Shown here one piece after another: positions 15,877 to 24,265 of a stretch of 32,817 bases of DNA. The stretch spans positions 1 to 32,817 of the forward strand of contig JAGWBY010000011.1 in the NCBI GenBank assembly GCA_021295675.1. Direction: 5' to 3'. The notes beneath the pieces were generated by a model. It saw only the letters and a list, made by a program, of their open reading frames with translations, was not told where the DNA came from and did not search any database. This DNA is from Candidatus Latescibacterota bacterium. GTDB lineage: Bacteria; Latescibacterota; UBA2968; UBA8231. Made by a program: the position numbers and the translations under genes. Each line of letters starts with the position of its first letter. Position 1 is the stretch's first letter.

Positions 15877-18054
15877 ATGACCCTGTTCGACTATGCCGCG
15901 CGAATCTCCCCAACTGCCGAATTGGGGAGGTGTCCATCGCCAGCATTGGCGACCCAAGGCACTGTAATGCGAGCGCCGACACCGTGGGTCTATTCGGCGC
16001 TTGTGGCGATGGGCTTAGTGCTGAGCGGACCACAGGCGCTCCAGGCGGTCGAGAGGCTGACACTCGGCAAAGACGGAGAAATCGACTGGCTGGAGGGAGC
16101 GTCGAGCGGAGCAGACGTGGAGACGATCATCCCCGAGCACCGCACGTTTCTCGATCCAAACGTCACCGAGATAGGGATCGCGCCGTCGAACCTGATCGAG
16201 TTTGCAAGCGGGGATCACCCCGAGGCCATTCTACCCCGACAGGTCAGAGAGGGGACCAACGTCGCCAGCCAAGTCTTCGATTTCGGGGGTTCGATCACCG
16301 CGCCATCAATAGCGGACATTGAGGGCGAAGAAAAGAGGAAGGTTCTCGAGAGCCTCATCACTGAGGACCCCACCGGGCTGGCTTTAGCGCGCAAGGACAA
16401 CAACGCCCTCGGAACCATCGTCAACATAGACCTCGGAACTCGCATAGGCGTCCGCAGCATCCGCTTCTTCCCCCGCAACACGGTGTTTCCCAACCCTACT
16501 GCGCCGTTCCAGTCGGACTTTCTCCGGAAGTTCAGGATTCGGGTAAACGATGGTCTCGACCTAACCGACGCCGGCAATCCAATCTGGGAGGAATTTCTGG
16601 TCGAGAACGATAACGTTGATCCAGTGACCACAATTCCACTGAATCCGCCTCGTCTGCTGAGGTTCGTGCGGCTAGAAGCGATTTCGGGCATATCCTTCGA
16701 GCTAGAGAAGATACAGATCTTCGGGGAGGGATTCCTTCCCACCGCCAGATATATCTCTCCCATCATCGACATGAAGGCCGGCACCAATTGGGGACAACTC
16801 CGCTGGGATCAGGTCGCAATCGGCAATCAGGAGGCTGCGAGGGTGGAGATCCGCACCCGGACCGGCGGCGATATTACACCCTTTGTATATACCCGCAAAC
16901 AGGTGGGCAGAAGGGACGCCGAGGAAATCGCGACCTCCCTCGCGAATTCGCTCGAACCGCTGACGCGGAAGGAATACATGGCCTTGCCGGTCCGGGGCGT
17001 TGTGGGAAAGGACGAGTTTGAGCGCGGGTCTGTGCGCGACGATGTGGAAAATTGGAGCCCGTGGTCGGCACCGTACGACCCTGTGGCGGGCACCGGCGAG
17101 GAAGGTACGGACATCACCTCGCCAGGCCCGCGACAGTTCGTCCAAATCCGCGCGGATTTCATCAGCGAGGACCTGAACTCCGCAGTCGCGCTGGAGAACC
17201 TATCCTTCACCTTCACCTCACCACCACTGGCGAGGGAAGTGGTGGGCGAGGTATTCCCCCGCGAGGTGGCAGGAGCAACGGACGTGCCTTTTGTCTTTGC
17301 GGTGCGCACGGAAATGGAGGCCGGGCTACAGGGTTTCGACGCCATCGAGGTGCGGTCGGACCAACCGATCAGGAGCGTGCAGGGAATCGAGATCTTTGAC
17401 GGCGACCAGAACCGCATTCTCGAGCGGAGCTTTGCAGTCCAAGATGCACCGACAGCGGAAGAGGATGCAGCCATCCAAGAGTTGGATGAGAGGCGCTTCG
17501 TGGTGCGCTTTCCCCAAGTGCGCGAGAGCGGCACCGTCGTCATGGTGCGATTCGTGGGCCGGATGCTCTCTTTCAGCAATACTTTTAAGGGACGGGTGCT
17601 GTTAGTTGAAGAGGAAGCGTTTCAAGATGTGCTTTCGGGCAACGCAGCCTATCTCGGCGACGACGACGCGCCAGGACGTTCCAGTGTCACTGTGCTGAGT
17701 CCACAGCTTACCACAGGGCGGCTAGTGCGCAATCTCGAGGTCAACCCCGTGGTTAGCCCCAACGGGGATGGAATTTGGGATCGGGCGTCAATCAGTTTTG
17801 AAGTAGTGACTATCGTGGGCCAAGCCGGGATCAATGCCGCCGTATTCGACCTGTCGGGTCGGCGCATAAGACAGCTCCTAGCTCGCTTAGGAACGAACGG
17901 CCTGTACGATCCGCTGCGTTTCGGCGACTTGGCTTGGGATGGCCGAGACGAGTTGGGGCAGCTAGTAGCACCCGGCGTGTACGTAGTCCGAGTCGAAGTT
18001 CAGGCCGATGCGCGCCGCACTGGCGCGGCGCGAGCGATCGGAGTCGCATATTGA
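15877..18054 (+). CDS. FlgD-tailed surface protein B
   Basis: ATG 15877 has a strong ribosome binding site (GGAGGAG from 15863) but would put 30 residues in front of a typical signal peptide (MRAPTPWVYSALVAMGLVLS, from ATG 15967). The extra codons span a small palindromic repeat (15906-15929), so a repeat insertion may have lengthened the N-terminus. From 15877 it is 725 residues. A discoidin-like beta-sandwich lies at about 175-285 (GTIVNIDLGTRIGVRSIRFF, FVRLEAI). The shared middle region follows (VEIRTRTGG, one copy of the motif KEYMALPVRG at residue 367, NWSPWSAPY, VVGEVFPRE, GFDAIEVRS). The protein ends in a FlgD Ig-like domain (SPNGDGIWDRAS, WDGRDELGQ, APGVYVVRV, ending VAY). It is a paralogue of A and C, lying 16 bases after the TPR gene and 23 before C. 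Confidence 0.82.
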   Translation: MTLFDYAARISPTAELGRCPSPALATQGTVMRAPTPWVYSALVAMGLVLSGPQALQAVERLTLGKDGEIDWLEGASSGADVETIIPEHRTFLDPNVTEIGIAPSNLIEFASGDHPEAILPRQVREGTNVASQVFDFGGSITAPSIADIEGEEKRKVLESLITEDPTGLALARKDNNALGTIVNIDLGTRIGVRSIRFFPRNTVFPNPTAPFQSDFLRKFRIRVNDGLDLTDAGNPIWEEFLVENDNVDPVTTIPLNPPRLLRFVRLEAISGISFELEKIQIFGEGFLPTARYISPIIDMKAGTNWGQLRWDQVAIGNQEAARVEIRTRTGGDITPFVYTRKQVGRRDAEEIATSLANSLEPLTRKEYMALPVRGVVGKDEFERGSVRDDVENWSPWSAPYDPVAGTGEEGTDITSPGPRQFVQIRADFISEDLNSAVALENLSFTFTSPPLAREVVGEVFPREVAGATDVPFVFAVRTEMEAGLQGFDAIEVRSDQPIRSVQGIEIFDGDQNRILERSFAVQDAPTAEEDAAIQELDERRFVVRFPQVRESGTVVMVRFVGRMLSFSNTFKGRVLLVEEEAFQDVLSGNAAYLGDDDAPGRSSVTVLSPQLTTGRLVRNLEVNPVVSPNGDGIWDRASISFEVVTIVGQAGINAAVFDLSGRRIRQLLARLGTNGLYDPLRFGDLAWDGRDELGQLVAPGVYVVRVEVQADARRTGAARAIGVAY
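15906..15929. repeat. Small palindrome inside the N-terminal extension of surface protein B
   Basis: CTCCCCAA (15906-15913) and TTGGGGAG (15922-15929) form an 8-bp stem with an 8-base loop. It lies between the strong ribosome binding site at 15863 and the signal-peptide ATG at 15967. As RNA it could affect initiation at either start. Confidence 0.5.
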
Positions 18055-18077
18055 CCCTCTGGCGCAAGGAGTTGGGC

Positions 18078-20186
18078 ATGTTTCTCTGGAGACCTAGCTG
18101 TCTGTTGAGCTGCGCGCTATTGCTGGCGGGTGGAGATGGAGGATGGGCGCGGTCTGAATTCCAAGTGGGCGTCGGTGCGGACAATTCCTTCATCGACATG
18201 GCCAGCGAAGGAGGGGGTGCATACTTGGTGTTCGACCAAGATGGGCAGATCATCGACCGAGGGAGCGTTGTGCCGGTATCCTACGATCGGGTCGCGGACG
18301 AGGAAATCAGGGACTGGGGCACCATTGGCGAAGGGGCGCGAGCGAATGGCATGATGGATACGAGTGAACCCTCTCTCCGCCCTGTGTGGATCGACCCGAG
18401 CGCGAATCTAGTGGAGACAGTCGAGGAACGGGGTGGCTTCGTGGCTAGCTCTGGGGGCGGCGTCGGGGGGAGAATCGAACAGGGCGTCCTGCAGAATATC
18501 GGCGACGGGGATTCCACCACGGCGATGGTCAGGGCAGTGGATCTATCGCCGACGGAAACAGGAGTCAACCACGGCTGGATCAAGAACGCCATCGTCAACC
18601 TCGGGTGGGAGTTGCCCATAAACCGAATTCAGTTCTTTCCTCGCCCCTCCTTTGAGGACAACTTCCTCCCTTGGTTCGAGTTGGGCGTGGCTCCGGGTAG
18701 CGCGCCGATCGTCGATCGACCTTCCATCGCCCGGCGGGGTCAGCGGTGGTTCTATCAAATCAGTCGGGGCTTGACGGCCAAGAACGACCCGATCATCGAC
18801 ATCATCGAAAGCACTACGGAAAACCTCGATGTCGTGGTGGACCGACGGTTTCCCACTCGGCCAGTGAAGTGGGTCACTCTCCGACCCATCAATCCCGAGC
18901 GCACGTGGGAGGTGGCCGAACTCCAAGTATTTGGCGAGGGCTACGTGCAGCAGACTGTTTACCGCACGGACATTCTGGATTTCGGGCGGCCCGTCGCTTG
19001 GAGCAAAGTTCGTTGGGAGGGCGTAGAGCCGGAGGGGACGAGGGTGGAGGTGCGGACCCGCACGGGTAACACCGAGCAGCCGTTCCGCTACAGCAGGAAG
19101 CAGCGCACCGGGCAGTTCGCCGTGGTGGACCGGCGGGAATACAACGATGTCTTCAACGCAGTGACTGTCGCCGACCCCTTCTCTAGCGGCAGCACGCGGG
19201 GATTTGAACTGGTCAAGAAAGAAATAGATACCGACAACTGGAGCTTTTGGTCTCCGGCCTACGATTTCGCCGCTGGCTTGCGCGATGCGACTGCGCCGCC
19301 CTCAGCGTGGACGGACGGCGCAACCTTCTTATCGAAGAGCCCTGCCCGCTACCTCCAGTTCGAGGTGCTCTTTTTTCCGACGGGTGAAACGGCTCCGCGC
19401 ATTGAGCGAATCGAACTGCTCTTTGGCGATTCCGTGGCCGACGCGGTGATCGGGGAGATCTCGCCGACGGAGACCACGGACTTCCAACCCCAGACCTTCA
19501 CCTATGTTGTCCGGCCCATCCTGCGCGAGGGCAACAGCGGTTTCGACCGCTTGGAGATCGCCACCGCCACTCGCGTGGAGCGACTGCTTTCGGTGAAGGT
19601 GGATGATGCGGAGGTGGGAGAGGAGTTCCTCCGAGATATCCAAGATGACCGCATCGTCGTTGGATTCGACAAGCTCGTGGGCAGCGAGGATACTGAGAAG
19701 CGCATTGAGGTGGTCTTTGAGGTGCCGGTTTTGCGCTTTGGACAAAAGTTCACTGGCTTCGCTTTCTCCAGCGACGATCCCGACATTCGCCAACAAGTGG
19801 AGGAAGGAAATGCCACCTTGCGCTTTAGTACCAATTCCCTGTCCGTGAAAACCCCTAGGGGAGGCGAACTCGTCGGCGAGCTGAGGGCCATTCCAGCGGC
19901 TTTTAGTCCCAACGGCGATGGCGTGAACGACCAAGTCCTAATCCAATACCAAGTTCGCGTTCTGGGCAACAGCGTGCCCCATGTACTGACCTTGTACGAT
20001 CTGGCGGGCAGGGTGGTTCGCCGGCTGGAGACAGCGCCCGGAGCAGCGGGAGTGTACGAGCGCGAGTGGAACGGGCGGGACGAAGCGGGAAAGCGCGTGC
20101 CCCCGGGCACGTATGTTTACACGCTAAAGGTGGAGGCGGACCTAGGGAAGCAGTTGAGCACGGGGACCGTATCCGTGGTGTATTGA
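18078..20186 (+). CDS. FlgD-tailed surface protein C
   Basis: The start is placed at ATG 18078 because AAGGAG (18066-18071) lies six bases before it and a signal peptide follows (CLLSCALLLAGGDGGWA). Upstream in-frame codons would overlap protein B. The 702-residue protein has a discoidin-like domain at about 155-290 (DGDSTTAMVRA, VNLGWELPINRIQFF, VKWVTLRPI, EVAELQVFGEGY). The middle region shared with A and B follows: WSKVRWEGV, VEVRTRTGN, FRYSRKQ, NWSFWSPAYDF, IGEISPTET, GFDRLEIA. It ends in a FlgD Ig-like domain (SPNGDGVNDQV, LYDLAGRVVR, WNGRDEAGK, PPGTYVYTL, ending VVY). The YxxLPxxxRG insert of A is degenerate here (RREYNDVFNA). It probably sits at the cell surface or on its partner, large protein 2, which starts 56 bases later. 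Confidence 0.84.
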   Translation: MFLWRPSCLLSCALLLAGGDGGWARSEFQVGVGADNSFIDMASEGGGAYLVFDQDGQIIDRGSVVPVSYDRVADEEIRDWGTIGEGARANGMMDTSEPSLRPVWIDPSANLVETVEERGGFVASSGGGVGGRIEQGVLQNIGDGDSTTAMVRAVDLSPTETGVNHGWIKNAIVNLGWELPINRIQFFPRPSFEDNFLPWFELGVAPGSAPIVDRPSIARRGQRWFYQISRGLTAKNDPIIDIIESTTENLDVVVDRRFPTRPVKWVTLRPINPERTWEVAELQVFGEGYVQQTVYRTDILDFGRPVAWSKVRWEGVEPEGTRVEVRTRTGNTEQPFRYSRKQRTGQFAVVDRREYNDVFNAVTVADPFSSGSTRGFELVKKEIDTDNWSFWSPAYDFAAGLRDATAPPSAWTDGATFLSKSPARYLQFEVLFFPTGETAPRIERIELLFGDSVADAVIGEISPTETTDFQPQTFTYVVRPILREGNSGFDRLEIATATRVERLLSVKVDDAEVGEEFLRDIQDDRIVVGFDKLVGSEDTEKRIEVVFEVPVLRFGQKFTGFAFSSDDPDIRQQVEEGNATLRFSTNSLSVKTPRGGELVGELRAIPAAFSPNGDGVNDQVLIQYQVRVLGNSVPHVLTLYDLAGRVVRRLETAPGAAGVYEREWNGRDEAGKRVPPGTYVYTLKVEADLGKQLSTGTVSVVY

Positions 20187-20242
20187 GCCGCTGGATGGCT
20201 AGCATAGCTATTGAGGGTTTAGTGTCGAGTTGTACAAACACA

Positions 20243-22933
20243 ATGAGACGTAGTCTGAAGCTCGTCGTCGTGGCCGCGGTGTTGGGAATGGCCGGGGAGA
20301 CGACTGCCCAGTCGGGCAGTCGGCCCGACTATGGGAACCGCCTAGGAACGCAATGGGGGCACGAGACGAGCTTTCTGCCCCAAGGAGTGCAAGTAGCGCT
20401 CAACTCGATTGATCCAGCGGTGAGAAAGTGGTACGTGCCCCAAGAGTTGTTCGCCGAATACCGGTGGCGGCAGTGGCAGACGACCAACCACGCCCGCACT
20501 GACTTTGATCGCTACGTCGCCCCCGACATTGAGGGCGACTACCTCTACGACATGTTCGGCAATGCCGTATCCAAGGGATGGCTCATCTACAACACGGAGC
20601 AGAACACGCCCGAAGAGTTCGGCAACCGACTCTTCAAAGGGAATCGATTCGAACGGTGGTTCAGCCAAGTCGTGGTCGCCGCCGATGCAAAAGGAGGTAC
20701 GTACTACGCGCTGACAACGTCCAACAATCTGCGGACGACCCTTACGCCGCTAATTTTGAGCAAAGTCCAAATGGACGGAATCCAGTTCGACATGGCGACG
20801 GATAAGTACCAGCAGACGCTGATTTTCTCTAGAATTAGTGGCCCTCGGCTGACCTTTAACCGGGACGACCGGCGCACCAATACCACGACCTTTTTCGGTG
20901 GACGGCTGACGGCCGCGGTCGGCGATTTCGTGACCTTGGGCGTACACGGGGTCAACTCCCATCAGTCGAACTCGAAAATCGACGAGGCTCCAGTGGCGAG
21001 CTTGTTCAAAGGAAGGCTGACGGAAGATCAGAATGCCGTGCCCATTTCCGCGATTGAGATCGTCCTCCGCGACGAATCTCCCGCGGACGGCACCGGCGGA
21101 GCCGCGTTCTTCCCCGGCTCTTCGGACATCATCATCACCTATGAAAGCGGCCTCGTCAACCGGGGCAAGGATATTGGCTTCGAACCCATATTGGAGGGCG
21201 GCATCCCAGCAGGGGGACGGTTGGAGGCCAACGGCAGTGAAGAGATCCGACTCCTCTACTCCTTCGACGACCAGATTTTTGTCAACCGCGCAAGCGGTGC
21301 CAAGGACGAGATCACAAAGGTCGAATTCGAACTCACTGTGGCCAACGATTACTACATCTCGATGAGTTCCGACCGCCAGTTGAATTCCGCAGGGGCGAGA
21401 GTACTGCTTCCGGTCACCCAAGCCGAGGGAAATATCCAAGATTTGAGCAACCTGCGGACCCTGCGGTTTGAGTACGGCTTGCCAACGGCCACCCAAATCC
21501 TCGGCGGCAGCCTCAGCGTCGCCGATGTGCTGGGCTTTCGGCTATACGGAGAGTTCGATCGAAACTGGAATATCCGCCAGTATCCAAATGTATCCCAAGA
21601 GATTCACAGGACCAGCTCCGGGCTGACGGATGAGCCGCACAACGATGCTTGGCTGATCAACGTGTCCAACCATCGCGGACGCTGGTTTGGTTTTGCCGAA
21701 GCCTATAGGATTGATCCCGAGTACAACACGACGACATTTATCTCAAACGAAAACGGATTCATCGATTACGAGGCACCCCAGTACAAGGTCGATCTCGTAG
21801 AGGACAACGACGACCAAGATCGCGTCCCCGACGCCTTTCGCGGGGACTGGCTATTCCCGGATCTGCTGATCTTTCCGGGGTGGGACCAGAATGGGGACTT
21901 TCAACCGGACTTCAACCAGAACGATAACGAGGTCCGGCGCAATGCAATTCCCGACTGGAGGGAACCATTTATTCGGTTGTGGGTGGACCGCCCGGAAATG
22001 CTGTGGGGGCGGGACATGAACAACAACTTCTGGCCCGATCTCTACGAAAACGACAAGGACCCCGACTATCCCTACGACAGAGATCACGACGGGTGGAACG
22101 TCTATACGGGATTCCGCCTGCGACCGGGTCTGAGAATTCTGGGCGGAGTCCTGCGGGAGCAGCTAATCTCTTCAGATCAGAAGAATCACATGGTCTATGG
22201 CATGTTAGATTACGACGAGACCTATCCGCGCTATGGCCGCGTGAGAGTGTACGAGATGGTCAAATCCGTGCAGGACGACATCGAGGATCCGCTACTCCAG
22301 TATTCGCCCGATACCCTGATTGACCTAGCCGAACCCCAAGAAAGCAAGCGGGAGATGGAAGATCCCCTCTTGGGGCGCGACAGCTTCGTCAATCAATTCT
22401 TCATCGGTCATCAGCTCAAGACGGAAAAAATACTGATCGAATCAAAACTGAATCACGTGCTCTTCCATCAGCGCCTAGCCCGCGAGGAGCGTCGCCGGCT
22501 GGGATTGGATGAGAACGAGTTCTTCTTTGGCTTGATAAACAAGGCGATGTACCAGCGGGAGGTGGGACGAGTGGGGTTGCAGCCTTTCTGGAAGAGCGAG
22601 TACAGGAAGCAGTCCCGCGGCCTGTTCGACGCGGAGGACAAGGAGACGCTCACCGAGCTATTTGGCGCGTTCGCCGTGCTGGATGTTTTGCACTCCACGC
22701 AGCTACAGGTGGGCAGCGAGTTTTTGTTCGAGAAAGACTTTGGCGACGAACAAGGGGACTTCCATTCTCAATCGATCGCCTTCCAGGCGACGAACTGGTC
22801 TTCGTACCTCGGTTATGTAATCACGATGCAATCGGGGATTCTGTTGGAGCGCAGGAATCCAGAGGGCGAGGAGGGCTTCACCAATACGCGTGCGTTCATT
22901 TCCGTCTTTGCTGGTCTGGAAAACCTGCGGTAA
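20243..22933 (+). CDS. Large outer-membrane-like protein 2, paralogue of the 888-residue protein
   Basis: ATG 20243 is preferred because a clean signal peptide follows (MRRSLKLVVVAAVLGMAGETTAQ), although no good ribosome binding site precedes it. Longer in-frame starts overlap protein C. The 896-residue product matches the gene at 11195 throughout: (D)YG near the N-terminus, IDPAVRKWYVPQELFAEY, RTTLTPL, RDESPADGTGGAAFF, FEYGLPTATQI, and the Asp/Asn-rich block at about 519-617 (EDNDDQDRVPD, FPGWDQNGDFQPDFNQ, DMNNNFWPDLYENDKDPD). Its C-terminal strand FISVFAGLENLR corresponds to FVSVFAGLH. Alternating strands and the aromatic-rich end favour an outer-membrane barrel, and the Asp-rich block suggests calcium binding. 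No family name is recognised. Confidence 0.76.
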   Translation: MRRSLKLVVVAAVLGMAGETTAQSGSRPDYGNRLGTQWGHETSFLPQGVQVALNSIDPAVRKWYVPQELFAEYRWRQWQTTNHARTDFDRYVAPDIEGDYLYDMFGNAVSKGWLIYNTEQNTPEEFGNRLFKGNRFERWFSQVVVAADAKGGTYYALTTSNNLRTTLTPLILSKVQMDGIQFDMATDKYQQTLIFSRISGPRLTFNRDDRRTNTTTFFGGRLTAAVGDFVTLGVHGVNSHQSNSKIDEAPVASLFKGRLTEDQNAVPISAIEIVLRDESPADGTGGAAFFPGSSDIIITYESGLVNRGKDIGFEPILEGGIPAGGRLEANGSEEIRLLYSFDDQIFVNRASGAKDEITKVEFELTVANDYYISMSSDRQLNSAGARVLLPVTQAEGNIQDLSNLRTLRFEYGLPTATQILGGSLSVADVLGFRLYGEFDRNWNIRQYPNVSQEIHRTSSGLTDEPHNDAWLINVSNHRGRWFGFAEAYRIDPEYNTTTFISNENGFIDYEAPQYKVDLVEDNDDQDRVPDAFRGDWLFPDLLIFPGWDQNGDFQPDFNQNDNEVRRNAIPDWREPFIRLWVDRPEMLWGRDMNNNFWPDLYENDKDPDYPYDRDHDGWNVYTGFRLRPGLRILGGVLREQLISSDQKNHMVYGMLDYDETYPRYGRVRVYEMVKSVQDDIEDPLLQYSPDTLIDLAEPQESKREMEDPLLGRDSFVNQFFIGHQLKTEKILIESKLNHVLFHQRLAREERRRLGLDENEFFFGLINKAMYQREVGRVGLQPFWKSEYRKQSRGLFDAEDKETLTELFGAFAVLDVLHSTQLQVGSEFLFEKDFGDEQGDFHSQSIAFQATNWSSYLGYVITMQSGILLERRNPEGEEGFTNTRAFISVFAGLENLR

Positions 22934-22940
22934 TGGGGTA

Positions 22941-22984
22941 GAAAACCTCGTTTAAAAAAGGCTTGATAGCGAGGCGGGATTTTC
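22941..22984 (+). terminator. Possible weak terminator after the surface cluster
   Basis: GAAAACCTCG (22941-22950) can pair with CGAGG (22970-22974) and TTTTC (22980-22984), with a five-base bulge and a 19-base loop. The loop is long and there is no long T run, so this is weak. It lies eight bases after the stop codon of large protein 2, where a transcript end would be expected. Confidence 0.22.
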
Positions 22985-23061
22985 TTATGGTAGGCATTGA
23001 AAGAGGCATATTGTCGTGTAGCAGTCTATCGCAATTATCTCACTTCCAAAAGGAGGTTTGA

Positions 23062-23997
23062 ATGATGCTAGGCAAGCGGATCATCCTGAGTGCGGCGATC
23101 CTAAGCATTGGCCTGTCGGCCCAAACGTGGGCCCACGATCCACCGGATCTACTCATCCCGGCGGCGCAGTTCCCACCGGGGGCAGAACCCGTCATCGATG
23201 GCAACCCCGTCGAATGGGGACCCATTCCGGTGGAGACCTACGGTTCCGTGGGCGAACTGATGTATCCGGTCGGTGCGGCGACGAGAGAAGGACGAGTGCT
23301 GGAAAACGCCTCCCAAGGGGACATCAACCCCGCGGACTTCCAGATTAAACACAAGTTAGGATGGAGCCCAACCACTAACGGATTCTACATCCTGACCGAA
23401 GTGTTCGACGACCTGCACTTCATCGGGCGTCCCGACCCCGCCCGCTTCTGGCTCGACGACAGCGTCGAGTACGGATTGAATTTCAAGCACCAAGCGTCGG
23501 AGGATCAGACCTTCAACGATGGGGACATCGTGACCTTGCAGAAGTACAAGTTCGCCTACCCTCCTTTGGAAGGGGAGTGGCAGTTCTATGAGCCGCAAGG
23601 GAATTTGCCTTGGCTGACCAGTGGGACGAGGTGGTTCGACATTGGGATCACTTTTGAAGGTGAAGAGTTCGGCGAGAGCACCTACTTCTACGAACTCAGG
23701 ATCCGGCCAATCGCCGAAATGCCCAACAGCGAGAGCGCCACCGAAGACCAAGCGGTCGAGGGCATCCTGCAGGAAGGCATGATCATCCATTGGGGCAATA
23801 TGATCAGCGACACCGACGAAGGGGGCACAGAGGATCAGAAGCGGGAGACGCAGTGGTCCACATCTCCCTCTGGTGCTGCGGCCAACGGGACGACCGACGT
23901 GTTGCTGTCGCCGGTTGATCCAGGCATCGAGTTCGTCGAGCAACAGACGGCCGTCGAAGCCACGAGCTGGGCGCGGGTCAAGGCGCAGTACCGGTAG
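23062..23997 (+). CDS. Secreted CBM9-like (carbohydrate-binding family 9) domain protein
   Basis: The start is set by AAAAGGAGG ending at 23056; ATG codons at 23062 and 23065 are both possible. A signal peptide (IILSAAILSIGLSAQTWA) precedes a single ~270-residue domain. Its features match CBM9-like beta-sandwiches: PVIDGNPVEWG near the N-terminus, GFYILTEVFDDLHF (the strand with the Asp-Asp pair), and FWLDDSVEYGLNF (the W-x-D-D-S-V-E motif). CBM9 modules bind sugar chain ends or substituted sugars, and stand-alone versions are common next to polysaccharide-use genes. The ~115-base gap before it separates this gene from the surface cluster. Substrate cannot be read from the sequence. Confidence 0.75.
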   Translation: MMLGKRIILSAAILSIGLSAQTWAHDPPDLLIPAAQFPPGAEPVIDGNPVEWGPIPVETYGSVGELMYPVGAATREGRVLENASQGDINPADFQIKHKLGWSPTTNGFYILTEVFDDLHFIGRPDPARFWLDDSVEYGLNFKHQASEDQTFNDGDIVTLQKYKFAYPPLEGEWQFYEPQGNLPWLTSGTRWFDIGITFEGEEFGESTYFYELRIRPIAEMPNSESATEDQAVEGILQEGMIIHWGNMISDTDEGGTEDQKRETQWSTSPSGAAANGTTDVLLSPVDPGIEFVEQQTAVEATSWARVKAQYR

Positions 23998-24028
23998 GTC
24001 TGAAGGATCGCAGCAGCGGTCGTTCTAA

Positions 24029-24187
24029 GAGGCCCTAACAAAACATCCGGCGTCGGCCCAAGCGTACGCGAGCAAGGCCGTGGCCAAGGCACCCGAGGGA
24101 GGCATATTGGATAATATGCCTCCCTCGGGTGCCTTGGCCACGGTCGGCGCAGCCGCGCGACGCCAGCAGGGGTTTTGTTAGGGCCTC
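24029..24187. mobile_element. MITE-like non-autonomous element with 16-bp terminal inverted repeats and a 31-bp inner hairpin
   Basis: The ends GAGGCCCTAACAAAAC (24029-24044) and its exact complement (24172-24187) are flanked on both sides by TAA (24026-24028 and 24188-24190), which looks like a three-base target duplication. Inside, 24078-24108 and 24113-24143 are a perfect 31-bp inverted repeat around the loop GGAT. There is no transposase. End sequence and a TNA-type duplication fit the IS5 family (IS1031/IS427-like), from memory. It sits between the CBM9-like gene and the enolase-superfamily gene and could end transcription between them. Confidence 0.72.
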
Positions 24188-24265
24188 TAAAGCTAGGGTG
24201 CCGGCAGGTCTTGGACGCAATAGCGTCCGAGGCGGTCGGCACCCTTTGTTTTTGGAGTGCAGGCG

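Noticed and set aside
16827..17579. A 250-codon minus-strand frame under surface protein B
   Set aside because: It is Ser/Arg-rich shadow sequence opposite a gene with clear domains.
8015..20186. Flagellar hook-capping protein FlgD
   Set aside because: Only the C-terminal Ig-like domain is shared. The proteins have signal peptides and discoidin-like regions, and no flagellar genes are nearby.
24078..24143. Ordinary intrinsic terminator
   Set aside because: The 31-bp stem is far too long, has no following T run and lies within terminal inverted repeats with duplicated flanks, so a mobile element fits better.
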